Positions 1 to 6,691 of a stretch of DNA of 11,285 bases are shown piece by piece. This DNA comes from CAYUNT01 sp964446285. GTDB lineage: Bacteria; Sumerlaeota; Sumerlaeia; SLMS01; CAYUNT01. The notes below the pieces were generated by a model. The model was not told where the DNA came from, did not search any database, and was given only the letters and a program-made list of their open reading frames with translations. Position 1 is the stretch's first letter. Every line of letters starts with the position of its first letter. The translations under genes and the position numbers were made by a program. The stretch covers positions 1 to 11,285 of the forward strand of contig CAYUNT010000152.1 in NCBI GenBank assembly GCA_964446285.1. Reading direction: 5' to 3'.

Positions 1-81
1 CTTTTCGCGCCTTTGGCGCACAAGAATTATCAGACCATTTTCACTACACTCCAGTCTCTTTATCTCTTTTTCGTGGTGCAT

Positions 82-101
82 CCTGGCTTAGCCTGGCTTA
101 G
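82..101. repeat. Tandem 10-base duplication downstream of ruvA
   Basis: CCTGGCTTAG occurs twice head to tail with no spacer. It sits 28 bases past the ruvA stop, in a short stretch (1-128) where I see no supportable gene. A second small feature there is a 5-base-pair hairpin at 7-19 (GCGCC, TTT, GGCGC), but no T-run follows it on either strand, so I do not call it a terminator. The duplication may simply be a replication-slippage product. Confidence 0.5.
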
Positions 102-128
102 CAGTTTGCCCCTACACGCAGAGCCGCA

Positions 129-773
129 TCAACGATGCCGCAGGCCCTCGCGGATCAGGTCCTCGGCAGGCGCGTCGGGGCCAAGGAGGTCTATGGCCTT
201 CGAGACGGCGCGAGCGGCCTGGCCGTAACGGCATCCGAGCGAAACCAGGCCCGCCACGGCATCGCGAATATGATCGCCCGGCGGCAAAAGTGGCACGTCG
301 GGATCAAACGCTCCTCCCGATCCTCCCGTTCCTCCCACGCCCGCGCCGCCGCCCGCGGACACATAAGGCAGCATTTTTTCGCGCAACTCGACGAGCAGCC
401 GCTCCGCCGTTTTGCGCCCCACACCCTTCAGGCTCGACAAGTAAGCGAGGTTGCGGTCGCGGATGGCGCAGGCGAAATCGCTGATCCGAACTTGCGAAAG
501 AAGCATCAACCCTTTGCGTGGACCGAATCCGCTGATCCCGAGAAAAATCCGGAACACGTCTCGTTCGAGTTCCGTGGCGAATCCGTAGAGTTTGAATTCG
601 CCCTCCTGAACATTGAAAGAGAGATGCACAAACAGCCGCGCCTCCGCGCCCGGATCGGGCAGGGCGGCCTGCGTCGAGGCGGGAATCGACACGGCGAATC
701 CAATGCCTCCCGTCTCGATTACGGCCTCGTCGGCGTCCTTGCGAATCAGCGTTCCCCGCAGGGTTTCGAGCAT
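129..773 (-). CDS. ruvA: Holliday junction branch migration protein RuvA
   Basis: RuvA binds four-way Holliday junctions as a tetramer and loads the RuvB motor for branch migration in recombinational repair. The 214-residue product matches the family length (about 200). Residues 1-64 form the OB-fold domain I (MLETLRGTL start, ending near KLYGFAT). Domain II carries two helix-hairpin-helix motifs, ISGFGPRKG (about 80-88) and LKGVGRKTAERL (about 115-126). A glycine-rich linker (about 140-155) leads to the small C-terminal domain III (about 167-214), which contacts RuvB. The reading frame runs open 27 codons further upstream, but the ATG at 773 is chosen because it gives the canonical N-terminus and has AAGGAG 12 bases before it. 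The first hairpin has Phe where Val is common (SGVGP). Neither ruvB nor ruvC is seen; ruvB could lie beyond the left edge, 128 bases away. Confidence 0.95.
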   Translation of the reverse strand: MLETLRGTLIRKDADEAVIETGGIGFAVSIPASTQAALPDPGAEARLFVHLSFNVQEGEFKLYGFATELERDVFRIFLGISGFGPRKGLMLLSQVRISDFACAIRDRNLAYLSSLKGVGRKTAERLLVELREKMLPYVSAGGGAGVGGTGGSGGAFDPDVPLLPPGDHIRDAVAGLVSLGCRYGQAARAVSKAIDLLGPDAPAEDLIREGLRHR

Positions 774-785
774 GGATATGGGAAT

Positions 786-791
786 CTCCTT
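786..791 (-). promoter_or_regulatory. Ribosome binding site deciding the ruvA start
   Basis: The minus strand reads AAGGAG, 12 bases before the ATG at 773. The spacing is slightly long, but this is the only good Shine-Dalgarno near the start, and it excludes the upstream in-frame ATG at 854. Confidence 0.6.
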
Positions 792-1009
792 GGAATAAGC
801 GCGCTCCAACTGGGCCAAAATACAGATGGCGGAGGGCGCTTGGCACAAAAGCATTCGACTTCTATCACGCGCTTTCGCTGCGGAAAATCGAAAACAATCC
901 GCAGATGGCGGAAAAGGGCGTTATTTATGTTATGTGAAAATGTGTTGGGATACGGGGGAATGAGGGTGTCAAGCACGAGATTGCCGAACATATTTCACCA
1001 ATTCAACGC

Positions 1010-1037
1010 TTGAGGGGGCGGTGATTTACCCTATAAA
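1010..1037 (+). promoter_or_regulatory. Candidate sigma70-type promoter of the DUF3616-like gene
   Basis: TTGAGG (1010-1015) and TATAAA (1032-1037) are separated by 16 bases, close to the consensus TTGACA-N17-TATAAT. Transcription would begin near 1045, leaving a leader of about 57 bases before the ATG at 1102. The call rests on sequence match alone and assumes that the host's main sigma factor has the usual specificity. Confidence 0.4.
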
Positions 1038-1101
1038 TTCGGCCAAGTTGCTGGGCTGGATTCCGGCCGCAAGCTCCCATTCCGGCCCAGGAGAACCCCC
1101 A

Positions 1102-2358
1102 ATGAAGTCTCTCCACTTCCCATTCATTATTCCTTTGGCGTTGGGAATCATTCTTGCCGCTGCTGCAGCGCAGTCCAAGCCAGAAAAGAACAAGCCGGAA
1201 AATGATAAGTCAGCGCCATCCATCTCGGAAAAAGACAAGCAGGCCAAACCCAAGCCGCCTTCCCTGGAGCCATTGAGCGTCGAAGCGGCGCCCGTGCAAA
1301 TCCTGGAGCCTTCGGGATTGGCTTTTGGCGGGATGACCGACGAGGCTTCAACGCGCCCCCTCGCTTTATGCATAGACGATGACGTGGAAGCAGGCGTGTT
1401 TGTGCTTCAGGCTTCCTCGGCAGCCGGCCTCGAGTGCCGCGAAATTTTGAGGTTCGACAGCCGCAAGGGAAATCCCTTTTCCATGAAGGACCCCGAGTCG
1501 ATTGCATACAACGACTCCGCAGAGGGTCCGTATGCCCGCTCATATTGTATCGCCACATCCTGCAGAAAAATTGCGTCCCCGGAATCCAAACTGGTGTTTT
1601 TCACCCTGAAGGGCGCGGACGGAAGAGCAGGGAAAAGCATTGCTCAATGGAGTGAAATCCCCCTGGCGGATTCGCTGAAAAAACTGATCGCAAAGGAGGA
1701 CCTTCGAGACCCAACAGGCAAGCCATTGCATAAAGTCCGGCAGATGAAGAAATCGAAAAGAGACATCCACCTTCATCCCTTTCCTTTTGAAATCGAAGGA
1801 CTCGCCATCCGAAAAGGAAAGGCATACATGGGCCTGAAGTGGCCGCTGAGATGGGCCAAGAACTGGGACCCCGCTAAGATGACCGAAGCGGACAAGAAGG
1901 CCTTCGAGGAATCGGGCATTCTCCCCGATTCATGCACGGGCGATGCGATGATCCTGGAATATGATCTGGGACAAAAAGATTTCACCCGGATCATCGCCGT
2001 TCCGCTGGGCGGATTGGGCATCTCCGAACTGACCTATTGGGCGGAAAAGGACCTGTTCCTCGCAGCGGCCAATCCGCCCCAAAAACCGCGCCCGAAGGAT
2101 GAATCCAAGGACAAGGAGGTGGAAGCGGACAGGCAGTCCGCCTTTGGAAAAAGCCGGCTCTACTCCCTAAGCGGCGCAGATATTCGGAATCCCGTGGAAA
2201 TCGGCGCGCATTGCGACCGGCTCAGAAGGCCGGACGGAAAACTGGAGGGCGTCGCCGTCGTGAATAACGAATTATGGATTTCCTTCGACGGCCAAAAGTC
2301 TCATTTCGACCGCATTCCGCTGAAAATACTCTTCCCCGGCCCGGAGGAAATCCGATAA
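1102..2358 (+). CDS. Exported protein resembling the DUF3616 family
   Basis: The 418-residue product begins with a signal-peptide-like segment (hydrophobic about 6-22, ending in an Ala run, likely cleavage around residue 23), so it is probably exported. A Lys/Pro/Glu-rich low-complexity stretch (about 25-56) follows as a likely flexible linker. The body repeats a motif of type (E/P)-(S/G)-(I/L/V)-A followed by beta strand: EPSGLAF (69), DPESIAY (130), EIEGLAIRKGKAYMGL (230) and KLEGVAVVNNELWISFDG (380). The third and fourth blocks resemble DUF3616 proteins, thought to be beta-propeller-like; their biochemical role is unknown to me. The ATG at 1102 is preferred over an in-frame GTG at 1021 because AGGAGA (1089-1094) lies 7 bases before it and the signal sequence starts there. 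Codon use differs from lepA: TCA, TTA, CTA and ATA all occur. It stands alone between divergent ruvA and co-directional lepA. Confidence 0.7.
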   Translation: MKSLHFPFIIPLALGIILAAAAAQSKPEKNKPENDKSAPSISEKDKQAKPKPPSLEPLSVEAAPVQILEPSGLAFGGMTDEASTRPLALCIDDDVEAGVFVLQASSAAGLECREILRFDSRKGNPFSMKDPESIAYNDSAEGPYARSYCIATSCRKIASPESKLVFFTLKGADGRAGKSIAQWSEIPLADSLKKLIAKEDLRDPTGKPLHKVRQMKKSKRDIHLHPFPFEIEGLAIRKGKAYMGLKWPLRWAKNWDPAKMTEADKKAFEESGILPDSCTGDAMILEYDLGQKDFTRIIAVPLGGLGISELTYWAEKDLFLAAANPPQKPRPKDESKDKEVEADRQSAFGKSRLYSLSGADIRNPVEIGAHCDRLRRPDGKLEGVAVVNNELWISFDGQKSHFDRIPLKILFPGPEEIR

Positions 2359-2673
2359 TCGGCGCGGGCCATTCGCTTGTCCACTTAGCGGGAGCGTGAA
2401 TGGCGCGCGGCCATAAACTTGAAGGAGGCATTGCGCGCCGCAGGCGTCGATTTTGCGCCAGACAGCCGTTGACATCACGCGCCGGAGATGAGGATGTATT
2501 CGTTTGACCTGCGGGCGCGGGTGGCAAGGCCACGCGTCCGGGGCAAATTCACTTTTTTCTTCGAGGCATTCGTCCGCGCGCATTGGCGCATCCAAAATAA
2601 GCGGCGCTCTCAACGCATTCTGAAATCCTTTATCGCGCCGACCTTTTCCGCCTGCGCCTTCCGCCGATTTCTT
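2359..2673. other. Intergenic region upstream of lepA, no supported gene
   Basis: Apart from the inverted repeat at 2363-2409, the 315 bases contain only weak candidates. An ATG at 2400 opens a 35-codon Arg-rich frame behind GGGAG (2390-2394); nothing in its product is recognisable. TTGACA at 2469-2474 is a perfect -35 hexamer but lacks a good -10 at 16-18 bases. The last 186 bases are open in frame with lepA from an ATG at 2488; this basic, Arg-rich stretch has no counterpart in LepA proteins. Confidence 0.6.
2363..2409 (+). repeat. Imperfect inverted repeat after the DUF3616-like gene
   Basis: CGCG (2363-2366) pairs with CGCG (2406-2409), and GCCATTC (2368-2374) pairs perfectly with GAATGGC (2398-2404), with one G-G mismatch between the two blocks. 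Two more pairs (one wobble) extend the stem inward, leaving a loop of about 19 bases. It starts 4 bases after the stop codon at 2358. No T-run follows, so it is not a classical intrinsic terminator; it could protect the 3' end or mark a Rho-dependent end. Confidence 0.4.
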
Positions 2674-4473
<1,800 letters not shown>

Positions 4474-4489
4474 CTTAAGATTTTTACCA

Positions 4490-4516
4490 CGAAAAATTCG
4501 AAAGGAACGAAAAGAA
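4490..4516 (+). repeat. Three 9-base CGAAA-phased repeats after lepA
   Basis: CGAAAAATT, CGAAAGGAA and CGAAAAGAA follow each other with exact 9-base periodicity, preceded by TTTTTACCA. They begin 16 bases past the lepA stop. I recall similar ACCACGAAA-type strings recurring between genes in several environmental bacterial genomes, but whether this one is multi-copy cannot be judged from the window. Confidence 0.45.
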
Positions 4517-4775
4517 GATTTATTTGCGGATTTTCTTGCTGCGATCTGAAGCCGGCTCGCGGCAGAAATGGCATCTTGTGCGGCCATAGCGCTGGCAATG
4601 GATGAAGGGCCTTGCGCCGCCGCCCGCGCAAAGGAAGCGATTGACCCTTGGGCGGCTCGGCGATAGGGGAACGGACGCGCTTGCGCAAGGCGCGAGCATG
4701 GTTTCGCGAAGAGTGATGCGGAAAAAGAAGTTGGAATGAAAGCCTGGATGGAAGCCAAAGACGGAGCGTCACGCT

Positions 4776-4781
4776 AAGGAG
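4776..4781 (+). promoter_or_regulatory. Ribosome binding site supporting a TTG start
   Basis: AAGGAG lies 6 bases before TTG at 4788. This near-ideal Shine-Dalgarno decides the start; no in-frame ATG is available before the first membrane segment. Confidence 0.7.
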
Positions 4782-4787
4782 CAGACA

Positions 4788-5471
4788 TTGACGTCGAAGG
4801 AAAAATCATCGGCGGAAATAACGCTTCCGAATGCTCCGCCCCTGGAGGATCGGGGAAGCGAGAATCACGGCGGGGAAAAGCGCGAGGAAGCCATTCGCGA
4901 AAAGGGTGAACGGACTTCCCCCGAGGCATCTGCCGCGTTGTCAACCGCGGCGTCATCCTCCTCCCCCGCTTCTGGGTCCGCTCCCTCCTCTTCCGCCGCC
5001 ACCGTCACCGCTGCCGCTGCCCCAGCCGCTTCCGCCGAACCTGCGCCGGATGCGATCCAAGTATGGAAGGCCGTGGCGGCAAACTGGCTTTTGCCGGGCG
5101 CGGGTTTTTTTATGCTTGGAGAACGGCGCCGGGCGCTGGTGTTGGGCGTTTTGCTCAATGGATTGTTTGTGGCGGGAATCCTGCTGAAAGGCAGTGTGAT
5201 TTTTCCCGAGTTTAATCCCGCGAGTCAGACATTTAATGTCATCAGCGTGCTGACCTTTTTCGTCTCATTTGGAAACGCCGCGCCCTCGGCGGCATGCCTG
5301 GTCAGCCGGTATGTGGGCGATGAATCCTCAGCGACGTTTGAATTGGCCACGTTTCATCTGCTTTTGGCGGGCGCGTTGAATTACTTCGCCTGCTGCGCGT
5401 TGTATGACCGTTTCCGGCCCAAGCCGGACGAGGCGGGGAAAGACACCAGGAAAAGGCCGCAAAAAGCCTGA
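4788..5471 (+). CDS. Membrane protein with disordered N-terminus, DUF6677-like
   Basis: The 227-residue product starts at TTG. Residues 1-45 are charged and polar, 46-88 are an Ala/Ser/Pro-rich low-complexity stretch, and the rest is a membrane domain. Likely helices are about 93-109, 115-133, 150-172 and 183-206, followed by a short Lys/Arg-rich tail. The start of the domain, ANWLLPGAGFFMLGERRRAL, fits small membrane families with a W-x-x-PG-x-G-x-x-x-x-G-x-x-x-x-(G/A) pattern; I would place it near DUF6677 but cannot confirm this. No catalytic residues are evident and the function is unknown. It is followed after 9 bases by a small two-helix membrane protein, so the two probably act together. 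The N-terminal half would lie in the cytoplasm if the Arg cluster after the first helix obeys the positive-inside rule only partly; topology is uncertain. Confidence 0.75.
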   Translation: MTSKEKSSAEITLPNAPPLEDRGSENHGGEKREEAIREKGERTSPEASAALSTAASSSSPASGSAPSSSAATVTAAAAPAASAEPAPDAIQVWKAVAANWLLPGAGFFMLGERRRALVLGVLLNGLFVAGILLKGSVIFPEFNPASQTFNVISVLTFFVSFGNAAPSAACLVSRYVGDESSATFELATFHLLLAGALNYFACCALYDRFRPKPDEAGKDTRKRPQKA

Positions 5472-5480
5472 TTACGCATT

Positions 5481-5669
5481 ATGAATACAACACTCAACAT
5501 CGCCTCCCTGTTTTACCTGTCTCTGATCGTAAGTTTCGTCATTAGTTATGTGGACTGGAAAAGCGGGGTGGAATTATGGAAGGCTACCTTCATTCGGTGG
5601 GGCAAATTGCTGGGCGGGCTGGCTGGCGTAATCCTGGTGGTTCAGACATTGACCTGGATCGGAAGCTGA
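5481..5669 (+). CDS. Small two-helix membrane protein of unknown function
   Basis: The 62-residue product has two hydrophobic segments (about 7-25 and 41-59) joined by a loop containing DWKSGVELWK, and almost no soluble part. The ATG at 5481 lies 9 bases after the TGA of the preceding membrane gene. No Shine-Dalgarno precedes it, which suggests translation coupled to the upstream gene. The size, hydrophobicity and tight spacing argue that it is a real gene and a partner subunit of the upstream protein. I do not recognise a family. Confidence 0.65.
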   Translation: MNTTLNIASLFYLSLIVSFVISYVDWKSGVELWKATFIRWGKLLGGLAGVILVVQTLTWIGS

Positions 5670-5769
5670 ATTAGGAGAACAAGCGGGCAGGAAAAACCGC
5701 ATAGGCAGACAAGAGAAAGAAATCTGACATGGGTCTCGGCATGGCAGTGGCGCAAAAAATCAGCAAAAA

Positions 5770-5796
5770 AAGGACAAAAAGGTCATCTTTGTCCTT
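5770..5796. other. Perfect 9-bp inverted repeat in the pilin leader
   Basis: AAGGACAAA (5770-5778) and TTTGTCCTT (5788-5796) flank a 9-base loop. On the plus strand it follows an A-run and precedes no T-run. On the minus strand it is followed by seven Ts (5764-5770), as in an intrinsic terminator, though the stem is AT-rich and no leftward gene ends here. It may be a leader structure of the pilin mRNA, an operator-like palindrome, or a block to antisense transcription. Confidence 0.45.
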
Positions 5797-5844
5797 GACG
5801 CCATCCCGGCGGGGGTCCCATACACATTACCGCGAAAAGCCGAG

Positions 5845-5869
5845 CCGCTTCGCGTGGAGCGGTTTTATT
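5845..5869 (+). promoter_or_regulatory. Possible attenuator hairpin before the pilin gene
   Basis: CCGCT (5845-5849) pairs with AGCGG (5858-5862) around an 8-base loop and is followed at once by TTTTATT. An alternative fold pairs AAAA-CCG upstream with CGGTTTT. The structure lies just 12 bases before the pilin Shine-Dalgarno. It could terminate part of the transcripts or shape the 5' end of the mRNA. The stem is short, so this is tentative. Confidence 0.3.
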
Positions 5870-5880
5870 CCAAAACAGAA

Positions 5881-5886
5881 AGGAGG
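5881..5886 (+). promoter_or_regulatory. Strong ribosome binding site of the prepilin gene
   Basis: AGGAGG (within AAAGGAGG) lies 7 bases before ATG 5894. It selects that ATG over ATG 5890, which is in another frame and only 3 bases from the site, and over the upstream in-frame ATG at 5729. This near-perfect anti-16S match suggests high expression. Confidence 0.8.
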
Positions 5887-5893
5887 GATATGT

Positions 5894-6556
5894 ATGAAGA
5901 GAATCAAGGGCTTCACCCTTATCGAGCTGCTGATCGTAGTCGCGATTATCGCCATCTTGGCGGCCATCGCGATCCCGAACTTCCTCGAGGCGCAGGTTCG
6001 TTCCAAGGTTTCGCGCGTCAGGAGCGACCACCGCTCCCTGGCCACGGCCATTGAAGCGTACTACGTAGATAATAATAGCTATCCTGCGGCCACCAATGTG
6101 TGGAATCTTTCCGCCTATGGTCACCTCGCGGCGTTCCAGACGCTGAACTGCCGCACCTTCAAGGTGCGCACAGGCGCAGCTACGACTCAGATGCTCACGC
6201 TCACCACGCCTATTGCTTACGTGACGTCCTACTTCGCGGATCCGTTTGCGGACACCCGTGGAGCCATTTTCCCCTATTATTCCACCCGCTCGGGCTGGAT
6301 TCTTGGCTCTTTCGGACCTGACACGGACCAGAAGAACGGCGGAAGCTTGGAATGGTGCGGCGGCACGTTCACTGTCGGGTACCGTGGCACTGCCACGAAC
6401 CCCTCCGGAACGACCGCTATTGAGACGATCTATGACCCGCGTGAATCGCAGCCCTCTACGACCCTGCTTGTCGGCGCTGGCTCCAATGGCGCCTTCACGT
6501 ATGATCCGACGAACGGCACCGTCTCCCGCGGCGACGTTTGGCGCGTGAAGCAGTAA
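5894..6556 (+). CDS. Type IV prepilin / GspG-like pseudopilin
   Basis: The 220-residue product carries a class III signal: MKRIKG is the leader, with cleavage expected between Gly6 and Phe7 by prepilin peptidase (PilD type), followed by FTLIELLIVVAIIAILAAIA, the N-terminal helix with the conserved Glu at mature position 5. After the helix come FLEAQVRSKVSRVRSD and EAYYVDNNSYP (55-64), typical of major pseudopilins and type II secretion GspG-like proteins. The C-terminal domain contains two cysteines (86 and 155) that might form a disulfide, a GSFGPDTDQ loop (138-146) and the end DPTNGTVSRGDVWRVKQ. The mature protein should assemble in a pilus or secretion pseudopilus at the inner membrane. 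No other pilus or secretion gene lies in the window, so which machine it serves is open. Strong Shine-Dalgarno and its own terminator point to a single-gene, well-expressed unit. Confidence 0.9.
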   Translation: MKRIKGFTLIELLIVVAIIAILAAIAIPNFLEAQVRSKVSRVRSDHRSLATAIEAYYVDNNSYPAATNVWNLSAYGHLAAFQTLNCRTFKVRTGAATTQMLTLTTPIAYVTSYFADPFADTRGAIFPYYSTRSGWILGSFGPDTDQKNGGSLEWCGGTFTVGYRGTATNPSGTTAIETIYDPRESQPSTTLLVGAGSNGAFTYDPTNGTVSRGDVWRVKQ

Positions 6557-6590
6557 TTCTGTTTCCGTTCCAATCGAGTCATAAGCTCAG

Positions 6591-6632
6591 ATTTGCCGCC
6601 ATCTTCGCAAGAGGATGGCGGCAAATTCTTTT
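6591..6632 (+). terminator. Strong intrinsic terminator of the prepilin gene
   Basis: ATTTGCCGCCATCTTC (6591-6606) pairs with GAGGATGGCGGCAAAT (6611-6626), a 16-base-pair stem with a single G-U wobble, closed by a GCAA tetraloop of GNRA type. TCTTTTAA follows. It begins 35 bases after the pilin stop codon. Confidence 0.9.
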
Positions 6633-6665
6633 AATCCCTCTCTATTCCCCGCCCCGTGCCGCGGT

Positions 6666-6687
6666 AAAAGGCGCTTTCCACGCGCCT
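6666..6687 (-). terminator. Intrinsic terminator of uvrA
   Basis: On the minus strand, 4 bases after the uvrA stop, AGGCGC and GCGCCT form a 6-base-pair GC-rich stem around a 7-base loop, followed by TTTA. The stem is short but well placed, and it faces the pilin terminator in the convergent gap. Confidence 0.6.
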
Positions 6688-6691
6688 ATCC

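Larger units (their letters stand above)
774..1101. other. Divergent intergenic region between ruvA and the DUF3616-like gene
   Basis: These 328 bases hold no supportable gene; the open frames across it are extensions of ruvA or shadows. An AT-rich tract at about 918-945 separates the two transcription units. The only promoter I would propose is the rightward one at 1010-1037. On the minus strand a perfect TTGACA (967-972) exists, but no -10 at proper spacing follows, so the ruvA promoter is not located. Confidence 0.7.
4474..4787. other. Intergenic region between lepA and the membrane protein pair
   Basis: The 314 bases hold the CGAAA-phased repeat (4490-4516) and a GC-rich 7-base inverted repeat, GCCGCCC (4619-4625) with GGGCGGC (4650-4656), without a T-run. 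Two tiny overlapping frames precede the next gene: ATG 4698 (13 codons) ends in a TGA overlapping ATG 4736, whose 13 codons end in the TAA at 4775-4777 inside the AAGGAG of the next gene. No convincing lepA terminator or promoter is visible. Confidence 0.6.

Noticed and set aside
7..19. GCGCC-TTT-GGCGC hairpin as a ruvA terminator
   Set aside because: The stem has only 5 pairs and no T-run follows on the minus strand.
947..972. TTGACA (minus strand, 967-972) with TATCCC as a ruvA promoter
   Set aside because: The spacer is only 14 bases and the -10 match is weak.
135..1013. 292-codon plus-strand frame opposite ruvA and its upstream region
   Set aside because: Codon-aligned shadow of ruvA; the part beyond ruvA has no recognisable content.
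1021..1101. In-frame GTG start 27 codons upstream of the DUF3616-like gene
   Set aside because: It overlaps the likely -10 element and would bury the signal peptide; ATG 1102 has a proper Shine-Dalgarno.
2469..2497. TTGACA at 2469-2474 as a lepA promoter
   Set aside because: At 16-18 bases spacing there is no acceptable -10 hexamer.
2400..2507. 35-codon Arg-rich frame between the DUF3616-like gene and lepA
   Set aside because: Too short, no recognisable product, and it overlaps the inverted repeat; only a partial Shine-Dalgarno supports it.
5738..5751. Possible sigma54 -24/-12 element (GG, 10 bases, GC) before the pilin gene
   Set aside because: Only the invariant GG and GC dinucleotides match well; the flanking consensus TGGCAC-N5-TTGCA is poor.
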